Positions 24,115-35,545 of a DNA stretch of 64,000 nt are shown piece by piece. A program made the translations under genes and the position numbers. The DNA is from Fistularia commersonii (taxonomy: Eukaryota; Chordata; Actinopteri; Syngnathiformes; Fistulariidae). The notes under the pieces were generated by a model, which searched no databases, was not told the DNA's origin, and was given only the letters and a program-made list of their open reading frames with translations. The DNA is taken from positions 2,290,001 to 2,354,000 of the forward strand of contig JBBMNZ010000036.1 of NCBI GenBank assembly GCA_037954325.1. The letters run 5' to 3'. Within the stretch, counting starts at the first letter, position 1; each line of letters opens with the position of its first letter.

Positions 24115-24510
24115 TGAGGGCTAGCATAATAGATAGCTAATCGTACTAGCTAACGATATGTAGAGTTAGATATCTAACGGGCTACTAGCGCACCATCTGT
24201 CTGTCTAGAGAGCTAGCATGATAGCAAGGTGAGCGGCTAGCGGGCCATCTAACTACTTGCTGTCCGTCTGTCTGTTTAGCTTACTAGCTAACTGGGTGGC
24301 TAGCTCCCAGGCTGTCTATCCAAGCGGCATTCTAACCAGCTACCTCGGTAGTTGGCTAACGTGCCCTCTATCTCAATTAGATAACTAGCCCTTGACCTAC
24401 TCCACTGGCTAGCTATCTAGCTAACTGCGCTGCTAGTTAGCTAAATAGCTATCCGTCTTTCTGTCTATCTATCTATCTATCTATATCTACCTACCTATCT
24501 ATCGATCTAC
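24115..24510. repeat. Degenerate CTAG/TAGC-rich tract running into (TCTA)n
   Basis: GCTAGC-type and CTAG tetramers recur every 10-30 bp, mixed with TCTG/TCTA units, ending in a clean TCTA run at about 24463-24490. It reads like a decayed tetranucleotide array. Confidence 0.7.
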
Positions 24511-24600
24511 GTGCACTTAACATTTTAGAACGACATTCACATTAAGATTTGCTAGTTTGCCTGTACATTTTCTCTGCTGCTCTTTGCCGTTTGTTTCCTG

Positions 24601-24602
24601 GT

Positions 24603-24636
<34 letters not shown>

Positions 24637-24638
24637 TT
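24601..24638. repeat. (GTT)n microsatellite
   Basis: About 12 GTT units with one GTC. Confidence 0.95.
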
Positions 24639-27000
24639 TATTTTTATTATTATTTTAAACTTACTCTCATGGTATTATTTCGACTTGGTTTCAGTTCTCC
24701 TTTTACAAGACAAAGACTTGCTCTCAGCATTAAGTGAACGAGCACGCCTTCTTTTTCTTCCTCTTTTTTTTCCTTCTTCGTGCACCGTGGCATTTTTGCT
24801 CCGCCTCCCACCCTCCAACACCTGCCTCCATCCAGGTAGAAAAACAACAACGTAGCTCCACGTCCAAGTCCAACCACTTTGTTTGAATACAATTTTTTTT
24901 TTTTATACATCAGATGTAAAAAAAAAAAAAAAAAAAACATTCCAGTCCATGTAAATATCCAGGGATTTTGGCTTATTTGTTTTTTTTGTTTTTTTGGCTG
25001 AAATTTTTTTGTCATTTTTTTCCCCCCTGCTAAACAACCCTTATACCGTCTGATAAAAGTCCCATTTATTTCTGCAGCATATACTGAATCAAATTTGAAC
25101 AGTTCTGAGCTCTGAACCATAAACCCCTTGAAACCAATAATAATACTAACCATAAGACATTTCTTACATTTGTTTTTTTTTTTTTTTAAACCCCCCTCCA
25201 CCCTCTCCTGGACATTCCTCTTGTAGCTAAGCAATATTTAGCCAAAACTCTGCTCGCCGGCAGGGAGTGTATCTGTTGCAAGGCAACAATAAATGTTCTA
25301 TTGAAAAATAAAATCCTTAAAACATCAGGAGAAGAAGGGAGCAGTTGTGGGTCGCTGTGATTTCTCTTTGGGACATTTTTTTTCTTTTTTTTTTTTTTCT
25401 TTTGTTTTTTGTCAGAGCCGGGCAGCTGCAATGTGAGTGTGCATCTCTGTATCCTGTATCAGTGTGAACTCGACCAGTATATCCTCTTCTTACAACTTTT
25501 TTTTTCTATTTCCTTAACTCCCCTCCCCCCCGTCCCCTTCTCTTTATGTATCATGATGAAAAAAAGATGTCTTTAAAACAAACATTTAAAAAAAAAAGTC
25601 TCTTCTTTCAAAGATATCAAAGCACAAGTCATTGTATAGAAATGACAACAGTACTTTTAAACAAACAAAAAAAACAGACAAAAAAAAAGTTAAACGTGCA
25701 TTTAAAAGGGTAACTTTTTTGTGATGGTGTTCTGTGGAATTAATACAAATATCATGTATGACCCAAGTGGCAACGAGGAATCGCAGTAGAAGTGGAAATA
25801 ATGGATTGTTGTTTTCAAATAAATATGAATAGAACAATTTATGTCTTTTTTCCTTTTCTTTTTTCATTTCGGCTCAATTTTCTGCTCAGGCTAAGAGCAT
25901 TTTCAGCCACAGCGTCTGATTTTTAAAAGGTGCTAAATTTCATGGACGTGATCACATTTCATTTAAGCGCCTTCAACAAAAAGCCATTTGTGCTTTCAAA
26001 AAGTTTGTCTTCTTTTTGTCTTCACCAGGATATTACACGGTTAAAGCTGAATTCATGTTTGAAAATGAGAAAAAGTCATGTTAGATTTAAGAGAGAAAAA
26101 AAAAAGAAAACAAATCTTTGCCCCTGGTTTCTGGTTTTCGGTGTTGGGCCGATGAAACGTTAAACACTTAGTGAGGAAAAAAACAATAATCTGTATTTTC
26201 CAGATGAGCATAGAAGGTGCATTATGAAACAGAAACCAGAAATGAAATAAAAGTTTTATTTCATGAATTTAAAGCCTCCTTTCCGCCTCCGCGAGAAGAG
26301 ACGACTTTTGTTTTGGCTCCCACGGCTGCGAGAACAAAATGATGTCATTGGCTTCTCGCGGCCCTGCTCTGGGAGTTCTCGACACAACAACATCTGGGCA
26401 AAACGTTCCTCTTACGGGGTGTCCCAGAACTACCGTGTGATTGGGTGGAAAATTTGAAGTGGGCTTGGTTAATGCAGAAAGCAAAAATGTTGTTATTCTA
26501 CGTTTCCCCTGTCTTCAGTGCCTTTAGTTATTATTGTGGAGAGTATAGACGTGCTCACGAGCGGCAACATTAAATTAAAATGAAACGATGGTGATCAAAC
26601 ATGTTACTTATTATATTCAAGACCTGTGGTTCCAAGCATTTGTCAAATTTCAGTTCATATATTATATATATATGTTCATTATTGATGTCTCAAGTGAAGT
26701 TTTTGACTATATCAAGGCATCTGTTTTTGGCTATTGCTAGCAGGCTACATTAGGATGGCAGAGAATGCTAACACTGATATGTTCGCCACCCTTTAACCCA
26801 ATGGCTATTAATTACCAATACGTTGAACTACAGTGAAGCAAACATCTTTTTATTTGAAATCTTTGTGAACCCAAACAATGTCTACTATTGGCCAAAAATG
26901 AACAGTTTGTGATATATTAGTGCTGCTAATTGCTAATCCGTTAATTGTGTCTGTTAGCTGTTTGCTATTTGAGTAGCAAGTGAACCCCCCACACTATACA

Positions 27001-27283
27001 GAACTGTCTCAGAAAATTAGAATATTGCGATAAAGTTCTTTATCTTCTGTAATGCAATTAAAAAAAAAGAAATTACCTTTTCATGATATTCTAATTTTTT
27101 GAGATAGGATTTTTGAGTTCTCTTCAGATGTAAGCCATAATCAGCAATATTAGAATAATAAAAGGCTTGGAATATTTCAGGTGATTTTTAATGAATCCAG
27201 AATGTGTGACATTTTTGTTTTTGTAATTGCATTACAGAATATAAAGAACTTTATCACAGTATCCTAATTTTCTGAGACAGTCC
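27001..27283. mobile_element. MITE with about 58-bp terminal inverted repeats
   Basis: Left 27001-27059 begins GAACTGTCTCAGAAAATTAG; the right end read in reverse complement begins GGACTGTCTCAGAAAATTAG, and both continue to GTAATGCAATTA. No ORF. This sequence type is widespread in fish genomes as I recall it. Confidence 0.88.
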
Positions 27284-27333
27284 TTTACATACTGGAGTGT
27301 GGTTGAGTACAAGAAAGTATAAAAAAAAATAGT

Positions 27334-27406
27334 AATAAAATAAAATAAAATAAAATAAAATAAAATAAAATAAAATAAAATAAAATAAAATAAAATAAAA
27401 TAAAAA
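27334..27406. repeat. (TAAAA)n pentanucleotide microsatellite
   Basis: About 14 TAAAA units. Confidence 0.97.
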
Positions 27407-27524
27407 TCTGATGTATTTCATATTTACAATGAGGCTGTTAACAGAAGTCTGGATTATTCAGGAACAATATTTGCCAAACTGAGATGTTTGGGCCATGTAC
27501 AGAGGAGGGACGGTGAATTTACTT

Positions 27525-28651
27525 ACAAAGTATGTCGAGGTCTGTCATTTTTATCATACCCTTTAAGTGTGAGTGACGGAATCTAAAACAAAAATCCAGA
27601 AAAACATATTGTATGATTTTTAAGTAATTAATTCGCTTTTTATTGCCTGACATTAGTATTTGATACATCAGAAAAACAGAACTTAATATTTGGTCCAGAA
27701 ACCTCTGACTGGCCAGGCCACTCTGGGACCCTGAGATGCCTCTTACGGAGCCACTCCTCGGTTGCCCTGGCTGTGTGTTTCGGGCCGTCGTCATGCTGGA
27801 AGATTCGTCCAAGACCCATCTTCAAGGCTCTTACTACAGGAAGGAAGTTGTCGGCAAAGATCTCGCAATCCGTGGCCCCGTCCATCCTCCCCTCAATACG
27901 CCGAAGTCGTCCTTTCCCCTTTGCAGAAAAGCATCCGAAGGATGACGTTTCCACCTCCATGCTTCACGGTCGGGATGGAGTTCTTAGGGTTACACTCATC
28001 CTTCTTCTTCCTCCAAACATGGCGAACGGTGTTCAGACCAAAAATCTCTATTTTCGTCTCACCAGACCACACAACCTTCTTTCATTCCTCCTCTGGATCA
28101 TCCAGATGGTCGCTGGCAAACTCCAGACGGGCCTGGACACGTGCTGGCTTGAGCAGGGGGACCTTGCGTGAGCTGCAGGATTTGAATCCATGACGACGCA
28201 GTGTTTTACTGAGGTTTTCTTCGAGACCGTGGTCCAAGCTCTCTTCGGGTCATTGACCAGTCCAGACGTGGAGTTCTGAGCTGATCCCTCACCTTCCTCA
28301 TGATCACTGATGCCCCGCGAGGTGAGATCTTGCACGGAGTTTGATAGAGTGTGTGGACAGGTGTCTTTTACACAGGTACCGAGTTCAAACTGGTGCAGTT
28401 AATACAGGTCATGAGTGGAGAAGAGGGGGGCTTCTTCAAGAAGAACTAATACGACTACGAGAGCTGCAATTCTTTCTGGCCGGTAGGGGATCACTTATGC
28501 CATAAAATTTAAATTCATTCATTAATGTGTTTTTCTGGATTTTTGTTTTAGATTCCGTCACTCACAGGTAAAAACTAAAGACCTCTACATGCTTTGCAAG
28601 TGGGAAAAGCTGGAAAAATCAGCTGCGTATCAAATACTTGTTCTCCCCAAA
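27525..28651 (-). mobile_element. Decayed Tc1-like transposon
   Basis: Inner inverted repeats flank the element: GTGAGTGACGGAATCTAAAA near 27571 and, inverted, TTTTAGATTCCGTCACTCAC near 28548. The right tip ends TATCAAATACTTGTTCTCCC; the matching left tip is missing. The coding part is on the - strand with internal deletions. The layout matches a common fish Tc1 family from memory. Confidence 0.88.
27640..28335 (-). pseudogene. Tc1-like transposase remnant
   Basis: The fragment FQHDDGPKHTARATEEWLRK is the typical DDE-region signature of Tc1 transposases, and neighbouring frames carry EDLTSRGISDHEEGEG-like N-terminal remains. Frameshifts, stops and large deletions separate the pieces, so it is dead. 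Confidence 0.85.
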
Positions 28652-30164
28652 GTAAATTTTATGCCATTTGTAGCCTTTTTCAAATATACAAACATTATGT
28701 GATTGGATGGTGAAACATTATGTTGTATGTATTTTCAGTGCAATAGTCTAAAAAGAACAACATATTCTAAGTGCCTTCGTAAGTGTTTCCTAGTCCTGTG
28801 ACAGCAGTAACTTCATTCCGTTAATAGTCGAGACACCAGTTCTAGTCGTTTTAAAGGAATCGGTTGTAACAGTGAGCGTGTCGTCGGCAGCAGCAGAACT
28901 AATTCATGCAAAATGAGAGAAGCCACACACAAAAAAAAAAAAACTATTAGAGAAACACTCTTTGAACGAGGTCACTCGATAAGTCTCAACCGCATACGAC
29001 GCCGATGCTATTAAGCTCTTCATTCCGCCGCCTCGCCCTCCCTCCTGTCGAAATCTTAATTCTTATTTCGATGTAGTCGCTGTCATTAGCCATGTCCCAC
29101 ATATGTCTACCTGTCTACTTCCTCCGGTGTGTTTTTTTCTCCCCAACTCTTTTTGTTGACACAACTGGGTTGGTGTCAACTTACATTTATCCTGTCAGTG
29201 TGTCCACGTGTCGGCGAGTCCCGTGGCCTTTTGATTAGACGATGATCAAGCAAGTTATTTTTGGTGCCTGATTAGCATTCGGAAGAACCGCTTTCATCAC
29301 TAGTTTTGTAAAGCGCCGGTGTAGTTTTCACAGCATATGGAAAACCTCCCCAGAGACGTGCACGTGCGTGTGTTTGAGAGTGTGCGCCACTGCAGCTCTT
29401 TCATTTTTTTTTAGGTTTGGTTTTTGCGAAGACGTGCGTCCCCCCCGTCTTATTCGGTGCAGCCGAAGCATTTCTGCGGCGACGTTCCTCCCTGTTGATC
29501 GGCTAATCGATGAAATAGGCGTCCATTTTTCCTGGCGGCAGACACTAAAAACCAAAACTGTAATTTAAACGCAACCCCAATGTCTCATTGAGCCGTTAAC
29601 ACGGGAGAAAATGGATTAAAATAAATCCAAAAAGCCCGGAGGGACTTCAAAAATTCAGTCCCTGTCATTTGGTCTCCTAAGGCTTCGTTGCCAGTTCATA
29701 GAACCAAAATGCAACTAGTCATTTATTTGTCCCTGGTAGAAGAGGCCGTGTGTGTGCGTGTGTGTGCATGCACGCGATAAAGCAACGACAGCAAATAATC
29801 GACAACAGCGCTGCTTCCATGTAGAAATACACCAAAATAACTAGCCCTCTAACTCAACGGTGACACAATAACGTTAAAACAGGTTTTACAGGTTTCACAA
29901 CAAAATCCTGACCCCCGGTGGACTTTGGTCTGTGACACGGCCCAAAACAAAAGGTCTGATTTGATATTTGGATGATTTTTACGGACTTTTCACACAACTT
30001 CAGATGTTGTCGTCTGCATCGAAGTGTAATGATACAATCAAAATACCAGGTGAGCTGAAATGTTGCTACCGAGATTCTTCCAGCACTTCTTAGAAACACC
30101 AGTAGAACGCAGAAAATGGCTGGTTACGGTTTTGTGAAGGTACACGACAAGGTTTGGGCCTTTC

Positions 30165-30450
30165 ATTTGTCCATTATCCATCCCGCTTATCTTGTACTCA
30201 GGGTTGCGGGGACGTTGGAGCCGATCCCAACTGTCATTGCGCGAAAGGCGGGGTTCGATCTGGACCGGTCGTCGGTCAGTCGAAGGGCCAAATATAGACA
30301 TACAACCATTTACTTTCTCACCTACAAGACATTCAGAGACGTACAACCATCTCTGAATTTGGACAAAGCGGACGCAGACACGTGGAGAGGATGCAGGGAG
30401 GCTACCTCTCGGAATCGTACCGTGAACCTTCTTGCTGTGAGGTGGAAGCA
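30165..30450. repeat. Interspersed repeat fragment of a common teleost type
   Basis: CCATTATCCATCCCGCTTAT, GTTGCGGGGACGTTGGAGCC and the ending CTTCTTGCTGTGAGGTGG resemble a high-copy fish repeat. I cannot name its class. A piece of the same family lies at 56262-56385. Confidence 0.6.
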
Positions 30451-31474
30451 CCATCCCCCAAATTAGAGCTAACAAACAAATGTGGTTATGTTACGGCTAC
30501 AAAACAGCAACAGGTGGCTAAAACAGGTGTTCAGTTCAGGATTGAAAGAAAAGTGCGTTTTGAATGTCAGATAATAGTTACGTTTTGGTTACAAAATGTC
30601 TCGAAAAAGTTTTGAATGTAAAAATTACCCGATTTTGAGGACGATATTATGTTTTTTTTGGATTCGTGCAGAACTCGTTTGGTTACCGAATAAAATCCAG
30701 CGGTCAAATTTAGGTGATAGAGCTACTTGGTTGGGACTCGAAAAACATCCCCGTCGTGTTGCCGTGCCAACATGGACTTTCTCTTCTGGAGAGACTTTGT
30801 GACTCAACGCCTTTGAGGCAAACTGGACGCCGTACCCGAAGAAGGTGACTCATGATATTTATTTACACACACCTGCTGCTGTGGCCCGGTCCAGCTCAGA
30901 AGTCTGTTTGTCCACATATTGATGATTTTAATTTGGGGATTGTTATTTTTAGCCGGAGATTAAACTATTTTTCTATTTTCTGTTTTTCTCATTTATTCAT
31001 AATATTAATGTCCTGCACATTTTATGGAGATTCTTTCCAACCTAAGAATGTTTTTAATAATGGATTTTTTGTTTTTTTTCACTTGTTATTCTACCCATTT
31101 TTTCACTATATTGCCACTTTGTCTGCCGTTTCTTGTCTCTTTTTCTTTCATTTAGTCCCTTTCATTGTTATGTTTGGCTACTTCTGAAGCATCCCGAGCA
31201 GACTGCCGCCACTTTGTTGCCACACCCAGAAAAAATAAAATAAAATAAAAAATATCACTTTTTAAAGATTTAAAACAGCAAATCCGAAACAGCGGTCAGT
31301 TCAATCGAATGGTGTTTTAAATGGAAACACACTCAGGTGTTTGGCTGTGCTTGACAACAGTAACCAAGGAGGGTGTGGGAGGCGATGCCGGACAAACACA
31401 TCCTTTCAACGGCCTGGCGTCTCTGCCTTAGTCGCAATGGATGATCAGTCTGTGTTTTGTGCGTGTGTGTCTGC

Positions 31475-31492
31475 CTGTGTGTGTGTGTGTGT
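31475..31492. repeat. Short (GT)n run
   Basis: GT run; a G11 run follows at 31553-31565. Confidence 0.85.
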
Positions 31493-32432
31493 CACAGAAC
31501 CACCTATTCATTCATTGGAATTGAACACGACCTGCACCTGCTTTTCAAATAAAGGGGGGGGGGGGCATATTAACCTGGAGTCCCGTCTCGGGCGCATTTA
31601 TCAGAAACTGAGATCATTTGTTTTTCTGTCTAAAAGGGCCGAGACAGAAGAGGGAGGGAGGAAAAGGTCTGGGTCTGAAAGCAGAGGAGAAAGAACCGGG
31701 ACAAACAATGTCATTATTGAGGGTTTAGAAAATTGGATGCGGCAACCATTTTTACCAATTTTTCCAAATACTCCGTCACTGAGGCCAACCTTCCCGTTCG
31801 TTCCCCATCTGAACCAAGTGTTCAGGGTTCCCGTGCCGAATTCTTGATATTTTTTCAGATCTTGAGACATGGGATATTTTAAAGCCGTTTTTTCTTTTCC
31901 AGGTAATATTCCGTTTTTTTGATAATAATTTTTTTAATCTAAGTATTTTCAGTCAATTGTGAAAAAATCGAACCTATGAAGTCTCTTTGGAAAACGTGTC
32001 TTCATTTCTAATTCAAATTATCAGTTGATTGATGGTTCTTTCAGACCAAGTTTGGTGTAAGGTCATGCGAAGGAGGACAGGTGATCATATCCGCATTTAA
32101 AATGTAGAGGAGTAAAAGATGCGGGGAAAAAGATGAAGAAAACATCCATATGGTTATATTTAAAAAAAGAAGAAGAAAATAAATCTTAATATTAAAATTA
32201 AAATAAGGGAACCAAAAGTGAAAGAAGTGAAAAATAGAAAGGTGAAACCAGTAAGAGGAGGTGCTCAAACAGGAAGGAGCTGCTGCAGAGACACACTGCC
32301 CCCTGTGGTCAAACCTGGGTACTGCACCCTGCAGCCGGCGCTCTGGGTTTGGAAGAAATGAGGAATGTTTTCCTTCTGTTTCCTGGAAGATCATCAACAC
32401 ACTGAGCCCCATAAAACACCCTGAGTCATGGA

Positions 32433-32466
32433 GACACACACACACACACGTACACACACACACACA
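32433..32466. repeat. (CA)n microsatellite
   Basis: CA run followed by CT run; a second CA run lies at 32750-32778. Confidence 0.93.
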
Positions 32467-33269
32467 CTCTTTCTCTCTCTCTCTCTTATTTGCTCACATT
32501 TAAATCAAAAGGGTCATACCAAACCTTCCAGTAAATGCACGATTCCAGGACTTCCAGGACCTTCAGGACTTCCAGGTAGCAGCTGGCGTCTGACAGCCTG
32601 GAAACCTGCTGATTGGTCTTTTTCTTAATTTCCTTTATTTTTTTTTCCCCCCAATTTAACGTGCGGCTCCAAATCAAATGGCATGAAAAGCAGGTGCAGG
32701 TTGTGAGTCACAACCCGCCAGGGTGAATCAGGAACAGATGTTTTCTGACTACACACACACACACACACATACACACACTCTCTTTTCTCACCAGTCAGGT
32801 TTTCCTATAAACATATTTCTCAAGATATCTCACCAAAAATATAATGCTTTTACTTTCATTTAAAGGATCAACTTCTGTATTTGAGGAAACTATAAATAAC
32901 CTCGAATGGGAACAGTATTGATATTTACTATATATAAACATTTATAAGAATAAGTATCCATAAAAGATCATAAATGGAATATAAATCTCAAAAAAACTTG
33001 AAATGTAGTCATATTTATGATAGTGTAATAGAAAAACAAACACACAGGTGCTTGTTTTTTGTGATTTCTTGGGTGTGTGTGTGCATCTTTGCTCATTTTT
33101 TCAGATTCGTGGACTTGCCTTCTCTTTAAGCTGCGACGCCAGATCAGGGACGACCTCAGTGACCTTGAGGACGTCCTGACTGCTTCGCTTCGACCGCATC
33201 CGACCGCTCGTCCTGCAGCAGAGGATGTATTTTTATTGCCGGACCTCACTTTAATGCCTGTGCAGGAAC

Positions 33270-33292
33270 GTGTGTGTGTGTGTGTGTGTGTG
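33270..33292. repeat. (GT)n microsatellite
   Basis: GT run. Confidence 0.93.
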
Positions 33293-33895
33293 TACAGCAC
33301 TTACTAATATTAAAAACAGAAAGAACATCTCACACACACACATAGGATTCAAAATTCCCTAAAAGGATCAACTCCATTTCAATTATATTATTTTTGTATA
33401 ATTAAAAATGTAATCAAATGTAAAAAATTAAAATGTTTTATTTATTGAGTGAATGTTTTGTACATTTTCAGGTAATATGCTCCAGATTTCCAGATAAGGT
33501 CCTGATAATCTAATCATTTTTGGGGATCTCTAAAGATTTTTGCCTGGATCATTAATTCTTTTTTTGAATATAAATAGTAGATAAACAAAAAAGGAAGGGA
33601 ATACAGGGAAAATTAATGAATAAAGATTCCGGAGCTGCACCATGCTGTATGTGTTGTTCAGGGAGACTCCTCTACTAGTGCATGTGCGCATGATAGTGTG
33701 TTTGTGTGTGTGTGTGTTTGCGTGTGTGGTTTATATATAGATTGAACCTACGTCATCACCTTCCCGTGACCAGCAGTTTCAGCATCACGCTGTGATGCAA
33801 CATGTCAACCATCAGCAAGCGGCGTGGCACACAACCAAACACAGTGTGAGCGTGCGTGTGCTGTTAAACAGGCCTCTATATACCACGAAAAAAAT

Positions 33896-34024
33896 AAATA
33901 CATACATATAAATCAAAAATAAATACAGACGTGTATATAAATATACATATATACACATACATATATATATATGTATATGTATATACAAATATATATATAT
34001 ATACATATATGCACACACACACGC
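33896..34024. repeat. TA/CA-rich compound tract
   Basis: Mixed ATAC, ATAT and CACACA units. Confidence 0.9.
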
Positions 34025-34627
34025 ATATTTATTTTTAAAATTGCGTATCAATAACAATTATAATCTTTGTTCCTATCATTTCTATGGAAATATTTTGAAT
34101 GAATTTGTTTTCGAATCGATTATCATAAAAAAATGTGTTTAACTGTTTATTTTACAGGTAAATTACTTTTTTATGTTTTTTCCTCTGGTCTTGATATCGC
34201 GCACGAAGCTCCACTAGGTCGACAGCATGTTCCAGGGGCTTCCAAGCTCCTAAACGCCCAGAGGGTGAGGTTGTTGTGGCTCTGGCCTGGTGTCTGCTGC
34301 CACGGCCAGACGCTCCCCTCCAGGGGACGTATGCAGTCCAAACTGCAAATATCGGTCGGAGCATCTGATCCTAAACTTTAGATTAGGGACAACTCTACTG
34401 GTACCAGATTGGTTATTATAATCCTGATTACTTTGCTCAATTTGAAGGATCAATTCTTTGAGAATTTTACCTACTTCTAGCAGATTAGCGATGATTTGTT
34501 GATCCATTGATTTTCAGATGACAACTTGTTCTTGCTAATCGGTTACGTTCCTCAGGTAGAAATCCTTCCGTCAGCCTGCAGGATTTGTAAATAGTGGGGT
34601 GAATCCAATGAACTCCTCATTTCAGTC

Positions 34628-35410
34628 TTTTATTATTTATTTTTTATTGATCTACAGTATCTTTGGACTGATCTTATTGAAATCTCAAACAAACAAAAGA
34701 CGAAACCACATTCATATATAAAACATAACATTCAAAAGTAGGAATAAAGTAGAAGGTTTGTACACGGAACTGCAGCGTGTCGAGGATCAACCCACCGACG
34801 ATCGGCTTCAGTCTCCACGGCGGGTCGACTGGAGTTTAACAAAAACTGTGCAAACGATAATCAACTGCGTTTTTTTTTTAAATTTCCCAGTTGACGTCAC
34901 TCGTTCTTCCCCGCTCAGGGCCGGCGATTCAGAGGTTTTGTTTCGTGTGAAACACAGTCTGTTTGAGCCCCCCCTCCCTGCTCCTGGGCTTCTCATCCAT
35001 TATGGGGGCTGCAGCGATCTGAGAGAAGACGGCGCCCTCTGGTGGCCAACTGTTGGGCACACATCCTGTTTAAACGGGTTTTAAATGAAAAACAAAAAAT
35101 TTACTGAACTTTTTAATGGCCCACCTTGTACAAAAAAAAACAAACACACAAACCAACACGTCAAACCACTGTGACTTTTTATACAACTCGTGGTAAATGT
35201 GCTAAATGCATTCAAGGTTCGGGGAAATTTCTAACTGTTTTTGGAGATAATTCCTTGACATGGAAGCCAGTTTCATGTGGGGTTGCAGGTGACTTCTGGA
35301 TTCTAGTTATTATTTGCGTCCAGTCCTGACAATTGACAGCGGCGTGGCAATGGCAACATTTCGTTTGTGCTAGTGCAGCGTGTGTGTCACCGTCTCACCG
35401 CGGATGGACG
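34628..35410 (-). other. e2f6: e2f6 probable 3' UTR
   Basis: Non-coding sequence downstream of the stop on the - strand, down to AATAAA (TTTATT on +) at 34628-34633. Contains the CTCF-like motif at 35029-35049. Confidence 0.4.
35029..35049 (+). promoter_or_regulatory. CTCF-like binding motif
   Basis: GGCGCCCTCTGGTGGCCA (35031-35047 core) matches the reverse complement of the remembered vertebrate CTCF consensus CCACCAGGGGGCGC closely. It lies 0.36 kb beyond the e2f6 stop, between two convergent genes. Confidence 0.5.
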
Positions 35411-35545
35411 TCACAGTCCGGACGTCTTTATCCGACTGTCCTCCAGGGACGAGAAGCAGCTGCCTTGCTCGCTTCCCGTCCCCACGTCACACGTCATGAC
35501 CATGATGGGCGCCTTCCCCGCCCTCAGGTGTATCTTGATGCTGTC
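35411..35545 (-). CDS. e2f6: e2f6 terminal coding exon
   Basis: Starts DSIKIHLRAGKAPIMVMTCD after CTTGCATGCAG, matching human DSITVHIRSTNGPIDVYLC. It runs to TGA at 35413-35411 without an Rb-binding motif. Confidence 0.88.
   Translation of the reverse strand, partial: DSIKIHLRAGKAPIMVMTCDVGTGSEQGSCFSSLEDSRIKTSGL

Larger units (their letters stand above)
23125..26251 (+). other. hivep2: hivep2 probable 3' UTR with several poly(A) signals
   Basis: T/A-rich sequence with no credible ORF after the hivep2 stop. AATAAA hexamers occur at 23638, 25288, 25818 and 26246. The first would give a 0.5-kb UTR and the last about 3.1 kb; the sequence alone does not say which is used. It includes a CTAG-rich patch (24115-24510) and a (GTT)n run. 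Confidence 0.45.
26252..34627. other. Intergenic region between hivep2 and e2f6
   Basis: No supported gene. Holds a MITE, a decayed Tc1 element, an interspersed repeat fragment, (AAAAT)n, several CA/GT tracts and a TA/CA-rich tract at 33896-34024. Confidence 0.8.

Noticed and set aside
33077..33307. Open frame with LRRQIRDDLSDLEDVLTASL
   Set aside because: Short, single, no splice partner or family match, and runs into a GT microsatellite.
34250..34507. Reverse open frame MDQQIIANLLEVGKILKELI
   Set aside because: Helical-looking but isolated, with no family match or promoter; probably chance.
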